A stretch of DNA of 64,000 nucleotides from Nocardia lijiangensis NBRC 108240 (GCF_001613045.1 NZ_BDBP01000042.1:1-64000); one strand, 5' to 3'. Shown: positions 30,347 to 39,231, counted from the first letter of the stretch. Notes: generated from the letters alone by a model not told the origin. Translations and numbers: made by a program.

Positions 30347-31030
30347 TCACCAGGGCACGACGCCCGTCTCGTCCTGGAACGTCCCGGTGGGTCCGTCCGG
30401 GCCGAGTGTCGCCATGCGAACGACGACGCGCGCACTGTCCTCGGGCGGTCGCCCGACTCCGAACGCCGCGGTCAAATCCGTTGCCGCGGTTCCCGGTTCG
30501 ACGGCATTGAACTTGATGCCCGGCTGGGACTTGGCGTACTGCACCGTAAGCATGGTTGCGGCGGTCTTCGACGCCGAATAGAGCGCGAGAGGCAGATTGA
30601 ATTCCGGACGCTCCGGATTGTTCACTGCCCAGAACGATCCGGCGCTGCTGGATACGGTCACAACGGCGGGATCGGCCGACTTACGAAGCAGCGGCAGGGC
30701 CGCCTCGATTACCCGTACGACGCCCGCCGCGTTCGTATCGAACGCGCGCAGAGCCGCCGGTCCGTCGAGTTCGGTGACCAGGATGCCTGCATTGTTCACC
30801 AGAACATCGAGATGACCCTCAGCCTGGTCGATCACCACGAGTGCGTCGCGCACCGACGTGTCATCGGTGACGTCGAGTTGCACGAAGCGCGCACCGAGGA
30901 TCTCGGCTGCTCTCTCCCCTCGCGAGGCATCACGTGCGCCGATGTACACGACGTGGCCGAGGTCGAGAAGCTGCTTGGCGGTCTCGAATCCAATGCCCTT
31001 ATTGGCGCCGGTGATCAGAGTGACAGTCAT
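30347..31030 (-). CDS. Short-chain dehydrogenase/reductase
   Basis: 227 residues from ATG 31030, with AAAGGA 6 bp upstream; an upstream in-frame extension (MKGIF) has no RBS of its own. The NADP-binding TGANKGIG is at residues 6-13, NNAG near 84, the catalytic Ser in VTVSSSAG and the YSASK Tyr-Lys pair near 154-158. The end, FQDETGVVPW, suggests an intact C-terminus. Substrate unknown. A SnoaL-like remnant lies upstream and an MmyB-type XRE regulator gene is divergent at 31331; such regulators often control an adjacent oxidoreductase, so a pairing is plausible but not shown. Confidence 0.9.
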   Translation of the reverse strand: MTVTLITGANKGIGFETAKQLLDLGHVVYIGARDASRGERAAEILGARFVQLDVTDDTSVRDALVVIDQAEGHLDVLVNNAGILVTELDGPAALRAFDTNAAGVVRVIEAALPLLRKSADPAVVTVSSSAGSFWAVNNPERPEFNLPLALYSASKTAATMLTVQYAKSQPGIKFNAVEPGTAATDLTAAFGVGRPPEDSARVVVRMATLGPDGPTGTFQDETGVVPW

Positions 31031-31063
31031 GAATATTCCTTTCAAAGTCTGCGATGGGGGTGT

Positions 31064-31213
31064 TCAGGCGGTGAGTTGGCGCTGCAAGGCGTCCGCGTCG
31101 TGCAGCGCCGACATGTGCAGGAACTTGCCGTCGCGGATCGTGTAGATGGCGAACTCGGTGAGTTCGATCGGCTTTCCAGTGGGTGCGACTCCGAGGGATA
31201 CAGGGACTGCGGC
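31064..31213 (-). pseudogene. C-terminal fragment of a SnoaL-like (NTF2-fold) protein
   Basis: Leftward translation gives VPVSLGVAPTGKPIELTEF, then AIYTIRDGKFLHMSALHDA and DALQRQLTA, ending at TGA 31064-31066. This looks like the last strands of an NTF2/SnoaL-type protein. No start codon or N-terminal half is present in frame, so it is a truncated leftover. The upstream limit is approximate. Confidence 0.5.
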
Positions 31214-31330
31214 GATCGCCGCTGACTTCGAAAGCTATGCGCGGCTCTTGGGCATCGGCCAGGGTCCCGTCGTACCCAGGGTGTCGCAGGACCCCCTCTG
31301 GCAGGACCACAGCGACTTATGTTGGTGGAC

Positions 31331-32224
31331 ATGAGTGAGTCGACGAATGCCCTCGGTGCGTATCTGCGCGCCCGGCGTGAACTGGTGACGCCGCAGCAGG
31401 CCGGTATTCCCGACGGCGGTGTGCGACGCACGCCGGGATTGCGGCGAGAAGAGGTTGCGATGCTTGCCGGCATCAGCGCCGACTACTACCTTCGCCTGGA
31501 ACGAGGACGTGACCGCAACCCGTCGCTGCAGGTGCTCGAGGCGATCGCACGCGTCCTGCAACTCGACGACGAACACCTGGCCCACCTGATGACGCTGGTG
31601 GCGGAGGTTCCGCGCCGGCGCAAGCGTCGCGCACGCACGGCGACACCGCCACCCGGTGCGCTGAAACTCCTGCACTCGCTGGTACAGCCTGCATTCATCG
31701 AGGATCGGTACTTCGACATCGTCGCCTCGAACAATCTCGCACGGGCGCTCTCACCTGGCCTCAGGGTGGGAGGTAATCAGCTTCGAGGCATGTTCCTGGA
31801 CCCCGCCGAGCAGGCTCTGTATCCGGAATGGGAATCGGTCACGGAATGCTTCATCGCGAATCTGCGCCAGGCCGTGGGCAGCGGCGTCGACGATCAACGG
31901 TTCATCGAGCTCACCGGGGAACTGTCTCTCGCGAGCCCGCGGTTCCGCCAGCTCTGGGCCCGGCACGAAGTTCGAGGGCAGCGCGGGGTGCCCATCCTGA
32001 TCGAACACCCCCAGGTCGGAGAGATGACACTCAACCGTGAACGGCTGGCCATCAGCGGGACCGACGACCTGATGCTGGTCGTGTACCACCCGGACGCCGG
32101 ATCCAGCAATGCCGACAAGCTGTCGATGCTGGCCTCCGTGGGGCTACCTGCAGCCCGGCCGGACCAGGCAGCAGATCCAGAGCGGACAGCAGGCCCAGCG
32201 CACACTGCGGCGAGGCACCTGTGA
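31331..32224 (+). CDS. XRE-family regulator with MmyB-like ligand-binding domain
   Basis: 297 residues from ATG 31331; ATG 31319, four codons earlier, is possible. The N-terminal helix-turn-helix contains RRTPGLRREEVAMLAGIS and YYLRLERGRDRNPS. The rest matches the MmyB-type domain (FDIVASNNLARALSP, MFLDPAEQALYPEWE, IELTGELSLASPRFRQLW). In this family the C-terminal half binds a small hydrophobic ligand and the protein usually controls a neighbouring oxidoreductase. It is divergent from the SDR gene at 31030 and overlaps the following reductase fragment by 4 bp. Confidence 0.9.
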   Translation: MSESTNALGAYLRARRELVTPQQAGIPDGGVRRTPGLRREEVAMLAGISADYYLRLERGRDRNPSLQVLEAIARVLQLDDEHLAHLMTLVAEVPRRRKRRARTATPPPGALKLLHSLVQPAFIEDRYFDIVASNNLARALSPGLRVGGNQLRGMFLDPAEQALYPEWESVTECFIANLRQAVGSGVDDQRFIELTGELSLASPRFRQLWARHEVRGQRGVPILIEHPQVGEMTLNRERLAISGTDDLMLVVYHPDAGSSNADKLSMLASVGLPAARPDQAADPERTAGPAHTAARHL

Positions 32225-32662
32225 CCACCATCGGAATAATCGGCGCAGGCGAAGTCGGAAGCCAGATCGCCCGCGCAGCCATCGCTCAGGGATACACCGT
32301 CGTCATCGCCAACTCGCGTGGACCGGAAATACTCGGGGACCTAGTCTCCGATCTCGGGCCGGCGGCCCGTGCCGCACGCGCTGCGGACGCCGCATCAGCG
32401 GCCGAGCCTGCTCCGATTCGCGCGCCCGACCGACGCGCCCGACCGGATGGCGTTGGCCGTCTCCAGCGACTATCCCGAAGCCGTCGAGCTCGTCACCAGG
32501 CTGTACGACGAGTTCGGATTCGACACCGTCGACAACAGCCCACTACGCGAATCATGGCGCTCCACACCCGGAACAGCAATGTGGAACTTCCATGACACAG
32601 GCCAGAACCGTGACGAGCTCACCTATAACCTCGCCCGAGCGCACCGTGTGAGCCCTGCATGA
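32221..32662 (+). pseudogene. Internally deleted F420-dependent NADP reductase-like gene
   Basis: The first 40 or so residues (MTTIGIIGAGEVGSQIARA, VVIANSRGP) are the N-terminal NADP-binding segment of the coenzyme F420-dependent NADP reductase family. The frame then degrades. The family's C-terminus reappears in another frame as SDYPEAVELVTRLYDEFGF and DTVDNSPLRESWR, ending at 32662. The total is about 145 codons where the family has over 200, so the centre is deleted with a frameshift. Its start overlaps the preceding regulator's stop by 4 bp, suggesting the intact ancestor was that regulator's operon partner. Confidence 0.65.
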
Positions 32663-32669
32663 CGCAAGT

Positions 32670-33707
32670 TCACCGCCGCGTGCGAGTCCTGGCCATGGCG
32701 CACACCTCCCCCGATATCGTTGCGCCCGAGCCCGGCCCGGCGACCTCGTCCGAGATATCGGATTCACCGGGCGCACTGGGCTTTCCGGCTGCAGCGGTGG
32801 GCGCAGAGTGCCGATTGTCGGCAAGGCGTGCGAGCGGCTCGGCTGGTTGAGTCGAATGGGTCAGGATGGCCAGTGCTGATGCCGACGGGGAATCGGGTGG
32901 GGCTGTGCAGGTGACGAGGGTCTGGTCGGGGTGTTCGACCGAGCTCAGTGTTTGTTGGGTGATGGTGAGGTCCCCGATCAGCGGGTGGTGCAGCTGGTAG
33001 TGGGCGGTCGCGCATGCCTGGACCCTCTGGTCGTTCCAGAGGGTGCCGAATTCCGGGCTGGCCATGGTGAGGCTGCCGATGAGCGACGCCAGTGCTGGGT
33101 CGTCGGGGTGGGCGCCTGCGATAAGCCGCAGGTTGCCGACGACTGCGCGGGCCTTGCGCGGCCAATCGGCATAGAGGGCGCGGGTGTCGGGGTCGAGGAA
33201 CACCATCCGGGTCATGTTCGGTCTGCGACCGGGGACCGCCGGGCAGCCGGGGTCGAGATTCGGGGCGAGCAGGGCGTGGCCGAGAGAATTCCAGGCGAGC
33301 ACATCGCTGCGGCGACCGAGCACGAGCGAAGGCACCGATGGCATGGCGTTGAGCAGCTCGAGCAGAGCTGGGTCAGCGTGCTCGATGGGTGCCGGGCGCG
33401 TGTGGCGGCGGCGGCCTGCGGACTCGGCCAGTGCGTGCAGGTGTCGTCGTTCGGTGGCGGTCAACGCGAGTGCGGCGGCGATAGCGTCGAGGACCTCCGG
33501 GGAGGCGTTGCGGGATTGACCCTGTTCGAGCCGGGCGTAGTAGGACGGGCTGACCCCTGCCAGGAGGGTCAACTCCTCGCGGCGCAGTCCCGGAACACGG
33601 CGACGTTCGCCGTAGGGCGTGAGCCCCACCTGCTCGGGTCGCACCCTGGCCCGGCACGCCTTGAGGAACGCCCCGAGCTGTCCGGACTGGTCTTCGCGGT
33701 CGCTCAT
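32670..33707 (-). CDS. XRE-family regulator with MmyB-like domain
   Basis: About 345 residues from ATG 33707 (MSDREDQSG); an upstream in-frame extension of 19 residues is possible. The helix-turn-helix region is RRRVPGLRREELTLLAGVS plus YYARLEQGQSRNAS; the MmyB-like part includes VLAWNSLGHALL, MVFLDPDTRALYADW and LTMASPEFGTLW. The last 70 residues are Pro/Ser/Ala-rich and unlike the family, so the C-terminus may have been extended by loss of the original stop. It is divergent from the metallo-beta-lactamase-fold gene at 33900, its likely target. The overall layout resembles the regulator at 31331, a distant paralogue. Confidence 0.88.
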   Translation of the reverse strand: MSDREDQSGQLGAFLKACRARVRPEQVGLTPYGERRRVPGLRREELTLLAGVSPSYYARLEQGQSRNASPEVLDAIAAALALTATERRHLHALAESAGRRRHTRPAPIEHADPALLELLNAMPSVPSLVLGRRSDVLAWNSLGHALLAPNLDPGCPAVPGRRPNMTRMVFLDPDTRALYADWPRKARAVVGNLRLIAGAHPDDPALASLIGSLTMASPEFGTLWNDQRVQACATAHYQLHHPLIGDLTITQQTLSSVEHPDQTLVTCTAPPDSPSASALAILTHSTQPAEPLARLADNRHSAPTAAAGKPSAPGESDISDEVAGPGSGATISGEVCAMARTRTRR

Positions 33708-33899
33708 CACGTCATTGTCGCTGCCGGATGCAGAGTTGTCCTGACCCTGACGGGGTGTGGACACCGTTGACGCACCCGCGCCAGCGGCACCTTCGCAGGG
33801 TGTGGTTACCGACGTCGGGCACTTGAAAACTCAGTGGCACGGCCCACGAGCCGTCCGGCGCCCGGTCACGGCGTCGGGAACACGTAGCGAAGGAACCTG

Positions 33900-34799
33900 A
33901 TGAATGAGATTGTGCTCGGTGATGTCACCGTGTCGCGGGTCGAGGAAATGCACGGGCCAGTAGGCATGACGCCCGACCAGTTCTTCCCCGGCTCACCCGA
34001 CCAGCATTGGGACGAGCAGCGGCAGATGCTGGTTCCGGATCACCTCGACCCGGTCGACAACATCGTTCAGGTCGCGATGCAGACCTGGGCGCTGCGCAGC
34101 GAAGGCCGGATCATCTTGGTGGACACCGGCATCGGCAACGGCAAGACCCGCCCGGCGGTCGAAGCCTGGGACCACCTCGACCTGGGGTATTTGGCCAATC
34201 TCGCCGCGGCAGGCATCGCGCCCGAGGACGTGAACCTGGTGATCAACACCCACCTGCATGTCGATCACGTCGGCTGGAACACCCGCCTCGTGGACGGGCA
34301 GTGGGTGCCGACATTCCCCAACGCCACCTACCTGATGCCGCGTGCGGACTACGAGCACTGGAATCCGGCCAACAACCCGAACATCACGGGCGGTGTCAAC
34401 GAGAACGTGTTCGAGGACAGCGTCGCACCGGTCCACGCCGCAGGCCAGGTGCAGCTCTGGGAGACCGAATACGTCGTGGACGCGAATCTCACGTTACGAG
34501 CGGCACCGGGGCATACTCCCGGTTCGAGCGTGCTGGTGTTGACGTCGGGCAGCGACAAAGCACTGTTCGCGGGAGACCTGGTGCACACGCCCCTGCAGAT
34601 CGCTCACCCCGAACACAACAGCTGCTTCTGCGAGGACCCCGCCGCCGCGAGGGCGACCCGACTTCGGCTGCTGGGTTGGGCGGCCGACCACACCGCGTTG
34701 GTGTTGCCCGCACACTTCAGCGGACACAGCGCCCTCGAAATCGTCCGCGACGCCAGCACGTTCGCGATCAAGAACTGGGCTCCGCTGCCCGCCTACTGA
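33900..34799 (+). CDS. Metallo-beta-lactamase-fold hydrolase
   Basis: 299 residues, ATG start after GAAGGA. The zinc-binding HxHxDH motif is HLHVDH (near residue 118), followed by a further His in PGHTPGSS and Asp in FAGDLVH, then the late His of LPAHFSGH. This is the general layout of glyoxalase-II/lactonase-like enzymes. No signal peptide is seen. Likely a cytoplasmic ester, thioester or lactone hydrolase; substrate unknown. It is divergent from the XRE regulator gene at 33707, with a 192-bp shared promoter region, and is followed by a strong hairpin. Confidence 0.9.
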   Translation: MNEIVLGDVTVSRVEEMHGPVGMTPDQFFPGSPDQHWDEQRQMLVPDHLDPVDNIVQVAMQTWALRSEGRIILVDTGIGNGKTRPAVEAWDHLDLGYLANLAAAGIAPEDVNLVINTHLHVDHVGWNTRLVDGQWVPTFPNATYLMPRADYEHWNPANNPNITGGVNENVFEDSVAPVHAAGQVQLWETEYVVDANLTLRAAPGHTPGSSVLVLTSGSDKALFAGDLVHTPLQIAHPEHNSCFCEDPAAARATRLRLLGWAADHTALVLPAHFSGHSALEIVRDASTFAIKNWAPLPAY

Positions 34800-34807
34800 C
34801 CGAAGTG

Positions 34808-34837
34808 GCGCCGCCCCGCACCCGCGCGGGGCGGCGC
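34808..34837 (+). terminator. GC-rich hairpin after the hydrolase gene
   Basis: An 11-bp perfect GC stem (34808-34818 with 34827-34837) and 8-nt loop begin 9 bp after the stop codon. There is no T tract, as is common for actinomycete terminators. Confidence 0.7.
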
Positions 34838-34934
34838 TGCACCCCCTCGTACTACCCAGATCAAGGCGCTCTCACGGCACGTCCGAACAGGCCTGCAGCC
34901 TCGGGTGCGGCGATCGCGGCGGCGGTGAGCATCG

Positions 34935-35196
34935 CGGTGTTCGGGGCCGGTAGCCGAGCCATGGCCGACAGTCACTCGGCGGCGGGCAAACGCACCTACG
35001 CCTACGCGTTCGGCTGGCGCTCGCCCGCACTTGCCAGGCAACTCGGCGCCACCCACATCGTCGAGCTGCCCTTCGTCTTCGACAACCTGCTGCCCACCTT
35101 CCAGGGCGCGGACGGGCTACTCGGCACGCCTGCTCCTGCCGCGCTGGCCGCCCGAGTGCATCGCGCCTGGGTCGACAAAACACCCACTGATGTTCT
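34935..35196 (+). pseudogene. C-terminal fragment of a type B carboxylesterase
   Basis: The plus frame gives GSRAMADSHSAAGKRTYAYA, then FGWRSPALARQLGATHIVEL and PFVFDNLL. This is the late part of para-nitrobenzyl-esterase-like carboxylesterases, including the THIVELPFVF segment that normally carries the catalytic His as CHALELPFVF. All of the Ser-bearing N-terminal domain is absent, so it cannot be functional. Confidence 0.6.
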
Positions 35197-35264
35197 ACGA
35201 AATTCGGCGATACCAGGTACAGCCGGGCCGCCGTGACGAGGGGTTCGATACTTGGCCGAAGTGA
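35190..35264 (+). pseudogene. Truncated NIPSNAP-family gene start
   Basis: MFYEIRRYQVQPGRRDE is the N-terminal strand of NIPSNAP-type proteins, but the frame ends after 24 codons. The following 350 bp (35265-35612) contain no recognisable coding sequence. Confidence 0.5.
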
Positions 35265-35612
35265 TCATCCCATTCGACACGGCATGCGCCGCCTGCTGGC
35301 CGCCGAGCCGGGGCAGAGCTGGCAGCACGATGGGAGGCGGCCAGTCTGAACCAGCCCGGCCGGGCCGTCGCCGATCCGGCCGGCGGCGATGCCAATTGGC
35401 GCAGCCGACTCACCCGGGCTGCCGGGATCGCCTTCGCCATGTGGCTGATCCAGCCAACCGAGGAGGCCCCGCGGGCGACCAGCCCTCCGCAGTACATCGG
35501 GCCTGGCCGTTGTTGCCGGACATGGGTGTCCTGCTGGCCTGGGTCCCGCAGACCTTGCAGGACGCGAGGGTCCGCGGGCGCGGGGAACGAGCGGGATGGA
35601 ACTGGAGCGGGC

Positions 35613-36536
35613 TCAGGGGGTGATGGTGGCCGGGACGTCGAAGTAGTGACCTTGGCCGAGGTCGTCGATGAGGCCGGGCTGGACGGGTTTCCAGCCGAGG
35701 AGGTCCCGGGTCAGCGTGCTCGAGGACGGGTTGTCGGCCGTGGCGTGGGCGCTGAGGAAGCCGAAGTGGTCGTCGGCCTGCGTCGCCGGGATGCTGACCA
35801 CGGGCACGTTCAGCCCGCGGCCGATGGCCTCGGCAATCTCTCGGAAGGGGATCCCCTGGTCATCGACGGCGTGCAGCCGTGATCCCGCTGGCGCCGATTC
35901 CAGCGCCAGCCGGTACAGGCGGGCCGCGTCGAGGGTGTGCACGGCGGGCCAGCGGTTGGCCCCGTCGCCGACGTAGGCGGCGACGCCCTTGGACCGGGTG
36001 ATGGAGATCAAGGTCGGGATGAAGCCGTTGTGGTCGAGCGTGCTGTGCACGGTCGGAGCAAGCCGGACGACAGACGAGCGGATGCCGCGCTGCGCGAGTG
36101 CGACCACCGCGTTCTCGGCATCGATCCGTGGCCCCGCGGCGATCACGTCCGCTTCGGTGGCGGCGTCTCCCAGCCCCGCGAAGGCGAGCAGCATGGTTCC
36201 CGACGTGGTCACCAGAGGCTTGCCGGTGCCGGCGAGCGCGTCCCCGAGCGTGTCGATGGCGCGCAGATCCGCTGTCACCGCGCTGTCGAAGTCGCCGGCG
36301 AACATGGCGTCGTGCTTGAAGGCCAGGTGGATGACGCCGTCGACCGCGGCGGCGGCCGCGGCGAGGCCGTCGAGATCGTCGAGGTCGCCTCGGTGCACCT
36401 GGGCACCGGCAGCCGTCAAGGCGGCGGCGGACTTGTCCGAGCGGGCGAGGCCGACGACTTGGTGTCCCGCTTCGAGGAGTTCGGGGACGACGGCGGAGCC
36501 GACGTGTCCGGAGGCTCCGGTGACGAATACGCGCAC
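35613..36536 (-). CDS. NAD-dependent epimerase/dehydratase-family protein
   Basis: 307 residues from GTG 36536, with AAGGG 8 bp upstream; an upstream ORF extension lacks an RBS. The Rossmann motif VTGASGHVG is at residues 5-13. The protein belongs to the extended/atypical SDR group that acts on nucleotide sugars or small carbonyl compounds. The typical YxxxK is not evident: the region after TTSGTMLLAF reads GPRIDAENAVVALA. The catalytic activity is therefore uncertain; an NmrA-like or redox-sensor role is possible. Three copies of a 19-bp palindrome lie immediately upstream and should control it. Confidence 0.85.
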   Translation of the reverse strand: MRVFVTGASGHVGSAVVPELLEAGHQVVGLARSDKSAAALTAAGAQVHRGDLDDLDGLAAAAAAVDGVIHLAFKHDAMFAGDFDSAVTADLRAIDTLGDALAGTGKPLVTTSGTMLLAFAGLGDAATEADVIAAGPRIDAENAVVALAQRGIRSSVVRLAPTVHSTLDHNGFIPTLISITRSKGVAAYVGDGANRWPAVHTLDAARLYRLALESAPAGSRLHAVDDQGIPFREIAEAIGRGLNVPVVSIPATQADDHFGFLSAHATADNPSSSTLTRDLLGWKPVQPGLIDDLGQGHYFDVPATITP

Positions 36537-36582
36537 GGTGCGCCCTTTCTGCTGCGGCAACCCCACCCGAGGCGGGGCACCT

Positions 36583-36655
36583 GATGTCAGTTCGTGACAT
36601 CACCGTAGCATTGATGTCAGACCCTGTCATCACTTTGATGTCAGATTCTGTCATC
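36583..36655. promoter_or_regulatory. Three 19-bp palindromic operators
   Basis: GATGTCAGTTCGTGACATC (36583-36601), GATGTCAGACCCTGTCATC (36613-36631) and GATGTCAGATTCTGTCATC (36637-36655) share the arms GATGTCAG and CTGTCATC, or close variants. Start-to-start spacings are 30 and 24 bp. They begin 47 bp upstream of the epimerase-like start codon and fill the gap to the glpK2 end. The pattern suits a dimeric repressor; no regulator gene adjoins them. Confidence 0.75.
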
Positions 36656-36735
36656 GGTGAAGCCGGATGAGTGCGACGCCAACCCAGGTGCCCGACACAA
36701 GCCCGCCGCGGTGCGTGCCCGCGGACGACACGCTT

Positions 36736-38250
36736 CTACCGAGCACGCGGTTTCGATCGCACCCAGCCGAAGGTCAGTTCCACCGCGCGCCTCCACTTCT
36801 CGTACTCGTCCTCGCGATGCGTGGGGTCCATTCGCGGAAGCCATTGGGCGGCAAGGCGCCAATTGTTGCGCAGTCCCTCCAGATCCGGCCAGTAACCGAC
36901 AGCGAGGCCGGCGGCATACGCCGCACCCAGCGAGACGGTCTCGGCGACCAACGGACGCATGACGGGTACATCGAGTACGTCGGCCACGATCTGCATGAGC
37001 AGGTTGTTCGACGTCATGCCGCCGTCCACGCGCAGGGCGGCGGCCTGCAGGCCGGAGTCGGCGTTCATCGCCTCGACCACGTCGCGGGTCTGCCACGCGG
37101 TGGCCTCCAGCACGGCGCGGGCGATGTGCCCCTTGGTGATGTAGGAGGTCAGTCCGGCAATCAGGCCGCGGGCGTCGCTGCGCCAATGCGGCGCATACAG
37201 CCCGGAGAACGCGGGCACCACATAGCAGCCGCCGTTGTCTTCGACGGTGCGCGCGAGCGTTTCGATCTCCGGCGCGCTGGTGACCAGGCCGATGTTGTCC
37301 CGCACCCACTGCACGAGCGAGCCGGTGACCGCGATCGGTCCCTCCAACGCGTACACCGGCTCGGGGCCGATCTGGTAGCCGATCGTGGTGAGCAGGCCGT
37401 GCTCGGACCGCACCAGATCGCGTCCGGTGTTCATCATGAGGAACCCGCCGGTGCCGTAAGTGCACTTGGTTTCCCCACGCGCGAAACAGGTTTGGCCGAA
37501 CAGCGCGGCGTGCTGGTCGCCCAGCGCGGCGGCGATCGGGATGCCCGGCACCACCCGGCGGGTTACGCCGTAGGACGCGATGGAGCGCTGGATGTGCGGC
37601 AGCATCGCCGCGGGAATGCCGAAGAACGCCAGCAGTTCGTCGTCCCAGGTGAGGGTGCTGAGGTTCATCAGCAAGGTGCGGCTGGCGTTGGTGACATCGG
37701 TGAGGTGCAGCCCGCCGTCGACCCCGCCGGTGAGATTCCAGATCAGCCAGGTCTCCATGGTGCCGAACAGCACCTCGCCGCGCTCGGCGCGCTCGCGCAG
37801 ACCCGGGACGGCGTCCAGCATCCACCGCAGCCGCGGCGCCGCGAAGTAAGTGGCCAGCGGCACGCCGCACAGCTCGCGGATCCGGTCCGCACCCGGACGT
37901 TCGCGCAGCTCGCCGACCAACTCCTCGGTGCGCACGTCCTGCCAGACGATGGCGCGCCCGATCGGCATCCCGGTGCGGCGGTCCCACACCACGGTGGTCT
38001 CGCGCTGATTGGCGATGCCGAGCGCGACGATCTGGTTGGCGGCCACGCCGGAATCCCGCATCGCCTGCGGCACGATCCGCTCGACGTTGCGCCAGATCTC
38101 CAGCGCGTCCTGCTCGGCCCATCCCGGGCGCGAATAGTGCTGCTGGTGCGGGCGCTGCGCGACGCCGATCAAGCGGGCGCGCTGGTCGAACAGGATGCAG
38201 CGGGTCGAGGTGGTGCCCTGATCGATGGACAGCACGTAACGTTGCGTCAT
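36736..38250 (-). CDS. glpK: Glycerol kinase, second copy
   Basis: 504 residues, full length for the FGGY glycerol kinases. Signature segments: DQGTTSTR (residues 9-16), the substrate region NQRETTVVWDR and IVWQDVRT, the ATP-site YGTGGFLMMNTG, and late DGGMTSNNLLMQ with LGAAYAAGLAVGYW. It phosphorylates glycerol to sn-glycerol 3-phosphate in the cytoplasm. It starts 48 bp after the gylR-type regulator stop on the same strand, so the two are probably co-transcribed. It is clearly diverged from the other kinase at 40175, not a recent duplicate. Confidence 0.95.
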   Translation of the reverse strand: MTQRYVLSIDQGTTSTRCILFDQRARLIGVAQRPHQQHYSRPGWAEQDALEIWRNVERIVPQAMRDSGVAANQIVALGIANQRETTVVWDRRTGMPIGRAIVWQDVRTEELVGELRERPGADRIRELCGVPLATYFAAPRLRWMLDAVPGLRERAERGEVLFGTMETWLIWNLTGGVDGGLHLTDVTNASRTLLMNLSTLTWDDELLAFFGIPAAMLPHIQRSIASYGVTRRVVPGIPIAAALGDQHAALFGQTCFARGETKCTYGTGGFLMMNTGRDLVRSEHGLLTTIGYQIGPEPVYALEGPIAVTGSLVQWVRDNIGLVTSAPEIETLARTVEDNGGCYVVPAFSGLYAPHWRSDARGLIAGLTSYITKGHIARAVLEATAWQTRDVVEAMNADSGLQAAALRVDGGMTSNNLLMQIVADVLDVPVMRPLVAETVSLGAAYAAGLAVGYWPDLEGLRNNWRLAAQWLPRMDPTHREDEYEKWRRAVELTFGWVRSKPRAR

Positions 38251-38298
38251 CGGCGGCCGCCTCCAGTCGAAGTCCGCCAGTCAAAGGCCTGCCGGAAC

Positions 38299-39063
38299 TC
38301 AGTGCGGCGCACCGAGATCCCTCGAGACCGCCCGTGCGGCGTCGAGGACGTAACCGACCAGCGCCGGCCGGTGCCGCAACTGTGCGTCGCACAGTCGATC
38401 CACCCGGCCGGTGATGCCGATGGCGCCGACCACGAGACCGCCGGGCGCCCGGATCGGCGCGGCGATACCCGCCTCGCCCGACCGGAATTCTTCGGTGTCG
38501 CCTGCCCATCCGGCCTGCCGCACCACGGCCAGCGCCCTGGCCAGCGCGGCTCGGTCGACGAGAGTGCGGTGTGTGAGCGGAGCCAGTTCGCTTCCGCGTA
38601 CCGTGGCGGCCAGGTCGGTGTCGTAGGCCAGCAGGACCTTGCCCAGAGCAGTGGCGTGCGGGGGCAGGAGTTCGCCGAGCTCGAGCGCCTGCTCGGTGTG
38701 GTCCGGCCGGAACACGTGGTGGACCACCACCACCGCGCCGCCGACCGGGGCGCCGATCCGCACCGACTCTCCGGTGCGCGCCGCAAGGGCGTCGGCCCAG
38801 TTGATCGCCCGGGAGCGCAGCTCGTTTGCGTCGAGATAGCTGGTGCCCAGATGCAGCAGCGCGGCGCCGAGCTGGTATTTGCCGGTTGCCGGGTCCTGCT
38901 CAACGAAACCGACGCCCTGCAACGTGCGCAGAATGCCGTGCGCGGTCGGCTTGGCGAGATCGAGCGCACCCGCGATGTCGCCGATGCCGAGACGACCGGA
39001 TCCACGGGCCAGCAGCCGCAGTACGGCCGCCGCTCGCTCGATTGATTGGATCGGACCTGGCAT
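38299..39063 (-). CDS. gylR: IclR-family regulator of glycerol genes (GylR type)
   Basis: 254 residues from ATG 39063 (MPGPIQSIERAAAVLRLLA); an extension to 39099 is in frame but would run over the palindrome at 39092. The N-terminal winged helix includes IGDIAGALDLAKPTAHGIL and RTLQGVGFVEQD; the effector domain carries GAPVGGAVVVVHHVFRPDH and LPPHATALGKVLLAYD. It closely resembles Streptomyces GylR, the glycerol/G3P-responsive repressor. It is divergent from glpF and upstream of glpK2. The two matching palindromes in the gap are its likely operators, including autoregulation. Confidence 0.93.
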   Translation of the reverse strand: MPGPIQSIERAAAVLRLLARGSGRLGIGDIAGALDLAKPTAHGILRTLQGVGFVEQDPATGKYQLGAALLHLGTSYLDANELRSRAINWADALAARTGESVRIGAPVGGAVVVVHHVFRPDHTEQALELGELLPPHATALGKVLLAYDTDLAATVRGSELAPLTHRTLVDRAALARALAVVRQAGWAGDTEEFRSGEAGIAAPIRAPGGLVVGAIGITGRVDRLCDAQLRHRPALVGYVLDAARAVSRDLGAPH

Positions 39064-39091
39064 GTCGGGAAACCTCTCCGGCGAGTGGTGA

Positions 39092-39106
39092 TTCGACAAT
39101 GTCGAA
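39092..39106. promoter_or_regulatory. Palindromic operator next to gylR
   Basis: TTCGACAATGTCGAA, a perfect 7-1-7 inverted repeat 29 bp upstream of the gylR start codon; likely bound by GylR for autoregulation. Confidence 0.65.
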
Positions 39107-39216
39107 CCTTCGGTAATACCTGGGCTACATCATTGAAACCCAGTGTGAGCTGCGCCATACATCCTCCTAGCGTGTCGGACGGTAGTGGCGCCGCGGTCTG
39201 GCAACCAGCCGAGCCA

Positions 39217-39231
39217 TTCGGCATTGTCGAA
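39217..39231. promoter_or_regulatory. Palindromic operator next to glpF
   Basis: TTCGGCATTGTCGAA, the same 15-bp element with one arm mismatch, centred 125 bp from the first copy and 92 bp upstream of the glpF start. Confidence 0.65.
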
